In this document: one piece after another, positions 18,669 to 26,817 of the stretch
Position numbering within the stretch: position 1 is the first letter of the stretch
How the letters are laid out: the number at the start of each line of letters is the position of its first letter
Source: Agrobacterium tumefaciens
GTDB lineage: Bacteria; Pseudomonadota; Alphaproteobacteria; Rhizobiales; Rhizobiaceae
Length of the DNA stretch: 64,000 bases
Direction of reading: 5' to 3'
Assembly: GCF_013318015.2 (NCBI RefSeq)
Contig: NZ_CP115843.1
Span: 1-64,000 of the forward strand
Translations under genes and position numbers: made by a program
Notes under the pieces: generated by a model
Told to the model about the DNA's origin: nothing
Database searches by the model: none
The model's input: the letters and a program-made list of their open reading frames with translations, nothing else

Positions 18669-19421
18669 ATGAAAACCATTCTAATTACGGGCTGCTCCTC
18701 TGGCTACGGCCTGGAGACGGCTCGTCACTTCCTCGCAAACGGTTGGAACGTCATCGCCACGATGCGTACGCCGCGTGAGGATGTCCTACCGCGCTCGACG
18801 TCACTTCGCATCCTGCCACTGGATGTCACGAGCGTTGACAGCATCGCAGCCGCGGTTGCGACCGCCGGCCCGATCGACGTTCTGGTCAACAATGCCGGAA
18901 TCGGCGTTGTCGGCGCTTTCGAAGCAACGTCCATGTCGCATATTCGCAAGATCTTCGATACCAACACCTTCGGCCTGATGGCCATGACCCAAGCGGTGAT
19001 CCCGCAGATGCGCGAACGCCGTTCCGGCGCGATCATTAACGTGACGTCCAGCGTCACCTTGGCTGACATGCCTCTTGCAGCAGCCTACAAGGCCAGCAAG
19101 CAGGCGATTGAAGGTTTCACCGGATCATTGGCACACGAGCTCGGCTATTTTGGTATTCGCACCAAGCTGGTCGAGCCAGGCTACGCTCCCACAACGCGGT
19201 TTACCGAAAACACGTCGGTGCGCATCGAGGACATGATCCCGCCAGCCTATGCCGATTTTGCAGCTCCAATCTTTGCCTCCTTCGCAAAGCCCGCACTGAC
19301 AACGAAGGAAACCGACGTTGCCGAGGCGGTCTGGGCCGCGGTCGCGGACACCGCTGGTCAGCTTCGCTTCCCTGCCGGTCCAGATGCAGTCGAATTGGCA
19401 CGCGCTGCTGGTATTATCTGA
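18669..19421 (+). CDS. Short-chain dehydrogenase/reductase
   Basis: The 250-aa classical SDR has TILITGCSSGYGLETARHFL, NNAGIGVVGAFEA, NVTSSVTLADMPLAAAYKAS with Ser, Tyr and Lys of the catalytic set (YKASK), and a C-terminal VEPGYAPTTRF. GGAGG (18659-18663) before the ATG sets the start. It lies downstream of the AraC gene with a 150-base gap that may hold its own promoter. Confidence 0.92.
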   Translation: MKTILITGCSSGYGLETARHFLANGWNVIATMRTPREDVLPRSTSLRILPLDVTSVDSIAAAVATAGPIDVLVNNAGIGVVGAFEATSMSHIRKIFDTNTFGLMAMTQAVIPQMRERRSGAIINVTSSVTLADMPLAAAYKASKQAIEGFTGSLAHELGYFGIRTKLVEPGYAPTTRFTENTSVRIEDMIPPAYADFAAPIFASFAKPALTTKETDVAEAVWAAVADTAGQLRFPAGPDAVELARAAGII

Positions 19422-19678
19422 CCTTTGGGCAGTGGACCGGGCGGCGGAGGAACCTTTAGTCTGCCGCCTGACGCCTCTCTGGGTATGACGGCTAACGACT
19501 TGGCGGAGCACTGGAGCGGCGACGCCAGATGCTGCTCACTTCCCGCAGCTCTTGAGGGGATACGAAGTGACGACCGCAATATTCTAATCAAACTCTAGCT
19601 GCGCCAATATCATTCCTCCTGACGACTTGTCGAAACCTCGATATCCAGCTTTATTACTGGAAATATCTGGAGGATCAG

Positions 19679-19978
19679 ATGGCTAGCTCTCAGACACGCG
19701 CAATGCAGAAATATAGAAGCCGCCTGGGCGACCGCGGTCTCGCTCGTTTTGAGGTGCTCGGGCGCGATAGTGATCGCAGCCTGATTAGATCACTTGCGCG
19801 CCGATTGGCCGAAGATGGCCCGGAAGCAGCCAATTTACGAGCCTTTGTAAGCGAAACTCTCGCTGGAGAGCCGCCGAAAAAAGGAGGGATTGTCGCGGCA
19901 CTCCGCCGATCACCACTGGTTGGAGCAAATCTCGACACACCCCGTTCACGCGAAGAAGGTCGCGAGATCGATTTGTAA
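19679..19978 (+). CDS. Antitoxin partner of a PIN-domain toxin (VapB-like role)
   Basis: The 99-aa protein (MASSQTRAMQKYRSRLGDRG start, LARFEVLGRDSD, then LVGANLDTPRSREEG) is of a type that rhizobial genomes place directly before PIN toxins. An RSLIRSLARRLAEDGPEA helix region lies in the middle. AAATATCTGGAGGATCAG gives a strong ribosome-binding site. The stop overlaps the toxin start in TAATG. The gene appears intact while its partner is not. Confidence 0.75.
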   Translation: MASSQTRAMQKYRSRLGDRGLARFEVLGRDSDRSLIRSLARRLAEDGPEAANLRAFVSETLAGEPPKKGGIVAALRRSPLVGANLDTPRSREEGREIDL

Positions 19979-20408
19979 TGCGCTATTTGCTCGACACCAA
20001 CATTCTCAGCAATATCACGAAACCAGAGCCTTCAGCGTCATTGTTGACATGGATGGCTGAACAATTTGACGATGATTTGTTCATCGCGTCTCTCACTATC
20101 GCCGCGATACACCGAGAAATACTCGAGAACCCGGAGGGTAAAAAGCGAACTGCTCTCGAAACTTGGTTGGAGGCAAGGAGGGGCCGCTGTCACTCTTCGC
20201 AGGTCGCATCCTTTCGTTTGACGAGAAGGCAGCCCTCGTTTGGGGAGAGCTGATGGCACAAGGAAGGGCAACCGGCCGCCCGCGTAGTGCGCTGGACATG
20301 ATTGTGGCTGCCATCGCCCAATCCAATAGCTGCGTTGTTGTCACCGATAATGAACGAGATTTTCACGGGATCGAAATCATCAATCCTGTCCGAGGAAACG
20401 CAATCTAA
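19978..20408 (+). pseudogene. VapC-like PIN toxin, frameshifted and missing an active-site acid
   Basis: VapC toxins are RNases with four conserved acidic residues. The reading starts MRYLLDTNILSNITKPE and continues to ETWLEA in one frame. From about 20170 the family sequence continues in another frame (GPLSLFAGRILSFDEKAALV, RSALDMIVAAIAQSN, VVTDNERDFHGIEIINP). A one-base indel in the purine-rich stretch at about 20168-20180 explains this. In addition the motif expected as VAEIRRGI reads IAAIHREI, so the second acidic residue is Ala (GCG for GAG). The toxin is therefore probably dead twice over. Confidence 0.85.
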
Positions 20409-20654
20409 AACAATTGCTAGATTTAGCTCTTGAAAGGATCGGAACCAAGGACGCCTTTGTTTTTATTTTCTCATCGCCACAAAATTTCTAGGCACGGGAA
20501 CGAAACATCAAATGTAACTCGCTTTATCGGTCGATATGAGTGAGCGGTAGCGATGCGGAGATTACGCTTGCTATTCTCTGCATCTGAGCCCGATTATGAG
20601 CCATGACCGATATCTGGCAGTCGCCCCTGACCATTTCTAAGGCGGCACGTCAGG

Positions 20655-21145
20655 CTACGTTACCTGCAATAGATCGATCACGACAGCGTGGTTGGCTGGC
20701 TTTCGAACGACCAATTCATAACCGAATTGCGAAGGAGAGCGATTCTGGCGTAGCCATTCGAGCGAAGGCGCCTTGTTAGTGACCACTATGAGCGGTTCGC
20801 GTTGATCAGCCTTTGCGACATCAACGATCACCGCCAGGACCTCGTGGTCCGGATTTCCATGTTTGCCGTTCGCCGAGAGCAGATAGATGTCAGCAGGCAG
20901 GCGTTCGAAGTAGTTTTCCGTGACGTTTCTATCGCTGCCGTGGTGCTAGACCTTGAGAAGGCGAAGGTGGTGGGCGGCACCTGTCGCGACAGCACCGCTC
21001 TGTTCGAGGCCGTTGAGAATGTGATCGCCCCGCGCATCTCCGGTGAGAAGGATATTACCGGCCGGCGTCCTTCCGAAAAACCTGATGAGAGCGGAATCGA
21101 ACAATCGGTTACGTAGATAATGACTTTGGTTGAGTTCACTGGACT
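20655..21145 (-). pseudogene. Metallo-beta-lactamase-fold hydrolase remnant (ComEC-like C-terminal type)
   Basis: Read on the minus strand from about 21145 the frame gives LIRFFGRTPAGNILLTGDAR, then GDHILNGLEQSGAV, LRLLKV, a TAG at 20948-20946, HHGSDRNVTENYFERLPADI, YLLSANGKHGNPDHEVLAVI and a final stop at 20655. LLTGDxxxD and the V(Q)HHGSxRN motif are hallmarks of MBL-fold proteins of the ComEC/competence and phosphohydrolase kind. A CAG to TAG change would explain the internal stop just before HHGS. The N-terminal half with HxHxDH is absent, so this is a decayed fragment lying just downstream of the fic gene. Confidence 0.75.
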
Positions 21146-21154
21146 AGCGGCAAT

Positions 21155-22261
21155 TTATTTCTGCAATGACAGCGAGTACCGGGTATGCCTACGTTCACCC
21201 GTACGCGTCAGTGCGCCAATCTCCACGAGCTGCTGAAGGTCGCGTGTTGCTGTAGCGCGGGAGGTGTCTGTGATCGAAATGTAGTTTTCGGCACTTAGCC
21301 CCCGCTTGAAGCCTGCCGTGCCTTCCTTGAAGATGCGCGCGACTACTTTTTCCTGCCGATCGTTTAGCTGGCCCCGAAAACGATGATATAACTTTGCTTT
21401 CTGAATGAAGAAATCTATGCGCTCAAGCGTCGCCCGTTGAGCATCCAGGATAGTTTCTGAAAAGAAAATGACCCAGTCGGTGATATCGAGCGTGCGCTGA
21501 TGCCGCTCAAGCTCTGAGTAATAGGCCTTCCGGTGTTTCTCGATTGTGAAGGCGAGTGAAATGAGGCTTGGCTGCCCTATGTTTTGCGCTAGGGATTTCT
21601 CGGCGAGCGCGCGTCCAATTCGGCCGTTGCCATCCTCAAACGGATGTATGCTTTCAAAGTAAAGATGGCCTACTGCGGCACGCGTCAAAGCTTGAAGCGA
21701 GCATTGGCCATCTGGCCCTGATTGATTGAACCATGTGATGAAGGTCTCCATCTCAGCGGCAACCCGGCGCGACGGGGGAGCCTCGAAGTGGATGGTGGGC
21801 TTGTCCAATCGACCTGACACGATCTGCATGGCGTCTTCATGCGTGCGGTAAGCCCCAACCGTTTCAATATATTTGTTTCCCGCCATCAGCATTGAATGCC
21901 AGTGGAACAGTCCCTCATGACGCAGCGGCCCATGCCAACTTCGATAGACATCTGCCATCATCTCGGCGATCCCCCGCTCTTGGGGGCGGATCTGTCTATC
22001 ATCAGTGTTTAGCCCGAACTGTCGGCGGAGTGACGACTGGACACTCACGCGGTCCAGAAATTCCCCCTCAATCTCTGAGGTCTTGACCGCTTCGTCGCTC
22101 AGCAACTCAATGCGAAGTTGGTTGCTGTCGTCCTCGTTCAAATGCCGGACAGCACCGATAACCTCTCCGGCTGATTGCAGGAATTTCTGCTCCAGCGGTA
22201 CCAGGCTTGCGGTGTCGCACCTGAAGTTTGGCCAATCAGTGTTTCGCCAGTTCCATTCCAT
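21155..22261 (-). CDS. Fic-domain protein (DUF4172 type) with inhibitory motif and winged helix
   Basis: Fic proteins usually transfer AMP to target proteins. The 368-aa protein has an N-terminal DUF4172-like region with an inhibitory (S/T)xxxE(G/N) motif, TSEIEG at 61-66 with Glu65, that blocks the ATP site until displaced. The Fic core carries the complete catalytic motif HPFEDGNGRIGR at 206-217. The C-terminal part (RATATRDLQQLVEIGALTRT) looks like a winged helix that could bind DNA. The ATG lies inside a perfect 12-bp inverted repeat, which suggests autoregulation. No separate antitoxin gene is adjacent. Confidence 0.92.
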   Translation of the reverse strand: MEWNWRNTDWPNFRCDTASLVPLEQKFLQSAGEVIGAVRHLNEDDSNQLRIELLSDEAVKTSEIEGEFLDRVSVQSSLRRQFGLNTDDRQIRPQERGIAEMMADVYRSWHGPLRHEGLFHWHSMLMAGNKYIETVGAYRTHEDAMQIVSGRLDKPTIHFEAPPSRRVAAEMETFITWFNQSGPDGQCSLQALTRAAVGHLYFESIHPFEDGNGRIGRALAEKSLAQNIGQPSLISLAFTIEKHRKAYYSELERHQRTLDITDWVIFFSETILDAQRATLERIDFFIQKAKLYHRFRGQLNDRQEKVVARIFKEGTAGFKRGLSAENYISITDTSRATATRDLQQLVEIGALTRTGERRHTRYSLSLQK

Positions 22262-22313
22262 GAGTTATAGAATCCCTCTCTATAACTCATAATTATTGCC
22301 ATAAATGAGTTAT
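22260..22313 (-). promoter_or_regulatory. Palindromic operator overlapping the fic start codon
   Basis: ATGAGTTATAGA (22260-22271) and TCTATAACTCAT (22279-22290) form a perfect 12-bp inverted repeat with a 7-base spacer. A third half-site, ATGAGTTAT, lies at 22305-22313. The fic ATG is the complement of the first arm's edge, so a bound protein would block initiation. Direct observation; regulation is inferred. Confidence 0.7.
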
Positions 22314-22853
22314 TGCAAGCCTATCTATCGCTCAGCACCACAATCGGCAGCTCTCCATTCAAGAGGCAGCGATCGACAGCCAACCACTTGCCCTAAACAT
22401 ATTTTGTTAACGGGCGCTCAAGCGAAGAGCTGCAAAAACGATCCGTTCGTCGACCATGATGGCAGCTGACGGATTATCCGATTCAATAAGTGCGAAGATG
22501 GCGTCTCGATCTTATCGCGCAAACGCTGAGCAAGTAAGCTTCACGACTTGCGTGCCACTGCTTCAAGCCGCGCTTACCCGCTACGTTTCTCAAACTGTGC
22601 CTCGACTTTACCGTCCGAGACGCCCGGTCGAGAGAAATTAGTTCAGCCCCACCTTGTTACGGGCGGGGCTGGTCAAATAAATGCATGGATAATGGCTTGC
22701 GGATAATCTATTGGGCCAGGTGCGTGAGGCGAGGTCTATGCTCGATCTCCTGCTACGCAAATCGCCCCCTACGTTTCGTCGAGGCGGGTTTGAAGAAGGT
22801 CCATTCTGCTTCCAAACCAATGTGGATTGAAGCAAGTTGACACCTGTCGGCGC
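22314..22853. other. Gap with no recognised gene
   Basis: About 540 bases between the fic operator and a tiny membrane-protein gene. Short open frames are present on both strands but none has a domain or convincing start. Presumably it holds the upstream part of the fic promoter. Confidence 0.4.
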
Positions 22854-22994
22854 TCAGTTTCCTTTGGCCTCGTTATCTTTCTTAGCCTGATCGTGATGCC
22901 ACTTGATGGCGTAGTACATGCCAATGCCCAGTACGATAATTTTGAACGGCAAGAAAACTATTGGGAAAAAGTCCACCCATTCCAGGTCAGCCAT
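22854..22994 (-). CDS. Small single-pass membrane protein (46 aa)
   Basis: The frame encodes 46 residues: an acidic N-terminus (MADLEWVDF), one strong hydrophobic span (about residues 9-31, with FPIVFLPFKIIVLGIGMYYA) and a highly charged C-terminal tail (KWHHDQAKKDNEAKGN). The pattern of a short acidic head, one membrane helix and a polar tail is that of a genuine small membrane protein. TGGAAG lies about ten bases before the ATG. I do not recognise a family or partner, and the neighbours are unrelated. Confidence 0.6.
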   Translation of the reverse strand: MADLEWVDFFPIVFLPFKIIVLGIGMYYAIKWHHDQAKKDNEAKGN

Positions 22995-23364
22995 TTCGAG
23001 TACTTCCAGTCTGTTGCTTGGAATTGTCTATGCTTTTGCATAGGACACACCCGAAATGCTCCTTTAACAACTCAATTACAAGATCGACAGGCATGGTCTT
23101 TTTGACGCAGCCTCGCCTCCTTTGTGCCGGCTGCTAACGTGATACAGGGCTCCTCAATCAGGAGCGAGACGCCGCCGCGCGCAGGTGCATGCTGTCTATC
23201 AGGCTGGATGGAAAGACTGTTGACACCGATACGGTCGGACCGGTCTCGGCCTCGAATGCGAGTTGGCACGCGTTTGGATCGGATGGCCGCATCGCTCTCA
23301 CATTCCAATCGGTTCACGCCCGTAGGCACAAGTTCGTTGACGACGTGCCCGGAAGCTCGCATGT
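22995..23364. other. Gap with no recognised gene
   Basis: About 370 bases upstream of the small membrane protein and downstream of the aldolase gene. Overlapping open frames on both strands carry no recognisable motif. Nothing else is seen. Confidence 0.35.
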
Positions 23365-24135
23365 CTACAACTGTTTCGAGAACCTGGCCGCCAGTGCTTC
23401 TGATCCGCGCGCCAGCAATGCGACATCGACACCGACGGCAGTGAACAGCGTTCCCAATTCCATGCAACGTGCCGCGAACTTCTCGTCAGGCGTGAGTATT
23501 CCTGCCGGCTTTCCGAGCCGTTTGAGTAATGCGATCGTATTTTCAATCGCCTCGACCACTTCCGGATGGCCTGGTTGTCCCGGATAGCCGAAACTGGCTG
23601 CGAGATCCGCCGGGCCGATAAATATCCCGTCCACCCCTTCGACCGATGCCATGGCCTCGATATGAGCAATAGCCTCCCGCGTTTCGACTTGAACGAGAAC
23701 ACAAATCTCCCCCTCCGCCTGCTGGGCATAATTCTTTACCCTGCCGAAACGTGTGGCACGCGTAAGGGCCGAAACGCCTCGAATTCCTTTCGGTGGATAG
23801 CGGGTTGCTTCCACCGCGGCTTTCGCTTCGTCTGCATTTTGAACAAAGGGTATTAGAAGAGATTGTACACCAATATCTAGGAATCGCTTGATCAGCACAG
23901 GATCGTTGACAGCTGGGCGCACCACCGGGGCGACATCGTAGGCGGCGATCGCCTGCAATTGTGGCAGCACGGTCAGCACGTCGCTGGGGGAATGTTCGGT
24001 ATCAAACAACAGCCAATCGAAGCCGGCTGGCGCCACGATTTCGGCAGCGTAGCTCCCTGGAAGCCCGCACCAAAGTCCTATCTGGCTTTGCCCGGCCTGC
24101 AGTTTTGCTTTAAATTTATTGACTGGAAGATCCAT
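23365..24135 (-). CDS. hpaI: HpcH/HpaI-family class II aldolase
   Basis: HpaI cleaves 4-hydroxy-2-oxoheptanedioate and related hydroxy-oxo acids into pyruvate (or a similar keto acid) and an aldehyde, using a divalent metal. The 256-aa protein shows [33 protein letters not shown], the arginine-containing [34 protein letters not shown] and [14 protein letters not shown], all typical. The ATG at 24135 follows GTGAGGTAGAG and comes 7 bases after the hydratase stop. It is the last gene of the dioxygenase-hydratase-aldolase operon. Confidence 0.9.
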   Translation of the reverse strand: MDLPVNKFKAKLQAGQSQIGLWCGLPGSYAAEIVAPAGFDWLLFDTEHSPSDVLTVLPQLQAIAAYDVAPVVRPAVNDPVLIKRFLDIGVQSLLIPFVQNADEAKAAVEATRYPPKGIRGVSALTRATRFGRVKNYAQQAEGEICVLVQVETREAIAHIEAMASVEGVDGIFIGPADLAASFGYPGQPGHPEVVEAIENTIALLKRLGKPAGILTPDEKFAARCMELGTLFTAVGVDVALLARGSEALAARFSKQL

Positions 24136-24142
24136 CTCTACC

Positions 24143-24925
24143 TCACGTAAAAGAGACGCCGATCGAGCCAACTGGCCCATAATCAGCCTGAATGACATCG
24201 CCCTTTATGATGTCGACCGGTCTCGTAAATGAGCCCGCAAGGACGATCTGACCTTTTTTCAAGCCGCCGCCGACGGCATGAAGTTTGTTGACCAGCCATG
24301 CAACGCCGGCGGCCGGATGACCCATGATCGCGGCTGAAACCCCGGACTCTTCGATAATGCCGTTTTTCGACAGAGTTGCTCCGACCCAGCGTATGTCGAT
24401 ATCAAACGGGCGGATCACCCGCCCACCCACGACGATTGCTCCGAAGGCTGCATTGTCGGCGATTGTGTCGGTAATCGCACGCGGAACTTCGGTTCTGTAA
24501 TCGATGATCTCGAGCGCAGGCAGAATGAACTCCGTCGCGCGCATGACGTCATAGATACGGGTGCCCGCTCCTTCCAGGTCTTCACCCATTACGAACGCCA
24601 ACTCGACTTCCAGGCGCGGCTTGATGAACAAATCCGCATTAATCTGCGCGCCATCATTGTAGAGCGCATCATCCAGGATCACCCCATAATCCGGCTCGGT
24701 CATCTTGGATGCCATTTGCATGGCGCGAGACGTCAGACCTATTTTGTGACCGACAATCCGCGCGCCGCGCGACACACGCAACTCGGCCCAAAGCGCCTGA
24801 ATGCGATACGCATCCTCAATTTCGAGCTCGGGATAAGTTTTGCTGGGTTGGACAATGGGAGTGCGCGTGGTTTCGGCCTCCAGGATGGCCCTGGCTGCTG
24901 ACAGGCGTTGGTCCTCGGTAATCAT
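24143..24925 (-). CDS. hpaH: 2-oxo-hept-ene-dioate hydratase (HpaH/MhpD family)
   Basis: This family hydrates 2-oxo-4-ene acids in aromatic meta-cleavage pathways. The 260-aa protein has [38 protein letters not shown] with the metal-binding acids, [16 protein letters not shown], and [15 protein letters not shown]. The start at 24925 follows TTGGAGCCGGATA. It sits 19 bases after the dioxygenase stop and immediately before the aldolase, giving a hydration-then-cleavage pair. Such a pair normally follows an extradiol, not an intradiol, ring cleavage. Confidence 0.88.
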   Translation of the reverse strand: MITEDQRLSAARAILEAETTRTPIVQPSKTYPELEIEDAYRIQALWAELRVSRGARIVGHKIGLTSRAMQMASKMTEPDYGVILDDALYNDGAQINADLFIKPRLEVELAFVMGEDLEGAGTRIYDVMRATEFILPALEIIDYRTEVPRAITDTIADNAAFGAIVVGGRVIRPFDIDIRWVGATLSKNGIIEESGVSAAIMGHPAAGVAWLVNKLHAVGGGLKKGQIVLAGSFTRPVDIIKGDVIQADYGPVGSIGVSFT

Positions 24926-24944
24926 TATCCGGCTCCAAATAACG

Positions 24945-25838
24945 TTATTTGATTGGCGGGCGCGGCAAGAGAGCCTCGCCTGCTTCCATGACATAAGTGT
25001 AGTCGAGCGAGAACCACGGCGCCTGAATGTCTCGGTTGGTTGGATGCGGTTCGTCGTGGCGAATGAAATCGCCGGTGAGTGCCGCAGTCACGCCAAACTG
25101 AACGTCGGATTCGATATTCGGATCGCTCGGATCGAAAACCTGCGAAATCAGCGTCTTGTAGCCCCGCTTGAAGATCAGCGCGTGCACATGTGCTGGTCGA
25201 TAAGGATGACGGCCCTGAGCCTTGAGCATGCGTCCGACAACGCCATCGACAGGGATGGGATAACCAACCATCTTGACTGTCTGGAACCAGAAACGTCCCT
25301 CCCCGTCCGTCGTGAATTTGCCGCGCAAGTTCATCTCCGCCTGATCCGGATCCTGGTTCTCATAAAGACCGACAGGGGATGCGTGCCAGACGTCGACTTC
25401 GGCACCTGATATCGGATTGCCTTCGCGATCGATTACACGAGCATGGACGAAAAGCGGGGTACCGGGCGTGTAGGACCGGATGATCGTGCCGCCGTTTTCA
25501 ACTCTTAGAGAATTCAGGCGCCAAAATGGTCCAAGAAGCGACTGTGAAGTCTCTGTTTGCCCCTTGTCACCGTTATTGAGCAGGCAGACAAGGGACGAAA
25601 CGCCAAGTGAGCCGGACATGAGGACAAATTCGTTATGACTGTCGGTTTGCATTTGGCCGATCTCGTTGAGAATAGCAGTCGCTTCACGGAATTCCACCTC
25701 GGTCAGCCGCACTTCGCGAACGAAAGCATGGAGATGTTTCACCAGCGCCATCAGGATGTCCCGCATCCTTGGATCAGAGGTCTGGCCCATGGCCGCAATC
25801 ACGGCGGGCGTTAAGTCTCTTTCAGATTTAATCACCAT
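24945..25838 (-). CDS. Intradiol ring-cleavage dioxygenase (catechol/hydroxyquinol 1,2-dioxygenase type)
   Basis: Fe(III) intradiol dioxygenases open catechols between the hydroxyls to give muconates. The 297-aa protein has the N-terminal helical dimerisation domain of this branch, followed by the beta-sandwich. LLGPFWRLNS, GAEVDVWHASPVGLYENQ (first Tyr ligand) and YRPAHVHALIFKRGYKTLIS (second Tyr and two His ligands) are visible. The overall layout favours hydroxyquinol 1,2-dioxygenase over catechol 1,2-dioxygenase, but the substrate is not proven. GGGAGGTAACG precedes the ATG. It is the first gene of the operon and divergent from a GntR regulator. Confidence 0.9.
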   Translation of the reverse strand: MVIKSERDLTPAVIAAMGQTSDPRMRDILMALVKHLHAFVREVRLTEVEFREATAILNEIGQMQTDSHNEFVLMSGSLGVSSLVCLLNNGDKGQTETSQSLLGPFWRLNSLRVENGGTIIRSYTPGTPLFVHARVIDREGNPISGAEVDVWHASPVGLYENQDPDQAEMNLRGKFTTDGEGRFWFQTVKMVGYPIPVDGVVGRMLKAQGRHPYRPAHVHALIFKRGYKTLISQVFDPSDPNIESDVQFGVTAALTGDFIRHDEPHPTNRDIQAPWFSLDYTYVMEAGEALLPRPPIK

Positions 25839-25869
25839 CGTTACCTCCCAACGCTCGAGTGATACGCAA

Positions 25870-25959
25870 ATAATCGATTATCTGTCAAGCGCTCATCAAC
25901 GCCTTCAGCGTCAGGATTGGTGAAATTACAAAAATGTGAGATAAATAGCCGATATCGGC
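25870..25959. promoter_or_regulatory. Palindromes in the GntR/dioxygenase divergent promoter
   Basis: ATAATCGATTAT (25870-25881) and GCCGATATCGGC (25948-25959) are perfect 12-bp palindromes in the 244-base gap between the dioxygenase operon and gntR. A related ATAATCG followed by TTTATAAT lies at 26027-26041, close to gntR. FadR-type GntR proteins bind short dyads of this size, so these are candidate operators. Confidence 0.55.
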
Positions 25960-26082
25960 GTCTTTTCTCGATATTCTGAATTGTGCTGTCAAACTATGGT
26001 GGAAAACTCCAAATTCGTTGACAATAATAATCGTTTATAATATCGCCCATCAACCAAGCGCGACATTCGCGTGGGAGGTTTT

Positions 26083-26817
26083 ATGAAGCGACAGAGTGCC
26101 TCACCCGACGCACCCAGCGAGCAAGCTGGAAATGGTGACTTTGCCGATGACGGCAAGAATACGATTGGAAGCCAACTGGCATTCCGGCTGCGCGAAGCAA
26201 TTATTTCCGGAGGGCTGGAGGCTGGCAGCAAGATCAATCTCGACAAGGCGCGACAGTCATTCAATGTGAGTCTCAGCCCCTTGCGCGAAGGCCTTGCGCG
26301 CTTGATTTCCGACGGGCTGGTAGAGTTTGAAGACAATCGCGGCTATCGGGTCGCGCCAGTATCGCTGGCAAATCTGGAAGAGATCACGAGTCTTCGCGAG
26401 GAGTTGGAGGTTTTCGCGTTGAAAGAGTCGATTAGGCTCGGTGACGCGGAGTGGGAAAGCAATGTCATGCGCGCGCTTCACAAGCTCAACCGTGCCGACC
26501 GCGATGCGAACAAGCCGGAAACTCTCGAATACTGGGAGATGGCGCATCGCGACTTCCATCTCACCCTTATTTCGGGCTGCGGAAAGCCGCTTCTCCTGCA
26601 TTTCTGCAGGACCCTACTCAATCTAAATGATCGATATCGCAGAAAATTCCTGACCCAGACTTCAGGCGATCGAAATGTCAGCCAGGAGCATAGTGAAATC
26701 GCTCAGGGCGCTGTGGCGAGAGACAGCGATTACGCGACTGACAAGCTTCGTCAGCACATCCATCGCACCGGCGCTAACCTGCTTGATCATTTGGCTCGTA
26801 CCGGAGTTGTGCGATGA
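26083..26817 (+). CDS. GntR-family regulator, FCD (FadR/VanR) subfamily
   Basis: The 244-aa protein has a GntR winged helix (QLAFRLREAIISGGLEAGSK, then FNVSLSPLREGLARLISDGL) and an all-helical FCD effector domain (LREELEVFALKESIRLG, HRDFHLTLISGCGKPLLLHF, HSEIAQGAV with metal-ligand His residues). The ATG at 26083 follows GGGAGG. It is divergent from the ring-cleavage operon and overlaps the next gene by ATGA, so it probably controls both. Confidence 0.92.
   Translation: MKRQSASPDAPSEQAGNGDFADDGKNTIGSQLAFRLREAIISGGLEAGSKINLDKARQSFNVSLSPLREGLARLISDGLVEFEDNRGYRVAPVSLANLEEITSLREELEVFALKESIRLGDAEWESNVMRALHKLNRADRDANKPETLEYWEMAHRDFHLTLISGCGKPLLLHFCRTLLNLNDRYRRKFLTQTSGDRNVSQEHSEIAQGAVARDSDYATDKLRQHIHRTGANLLDHLARTGVVR

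Noticed and set aside
23189..23587. 132-aa plus-strand frame
   Set aside because: Half of it is antisense to the HpaI aldolase and the other half shows no motif.
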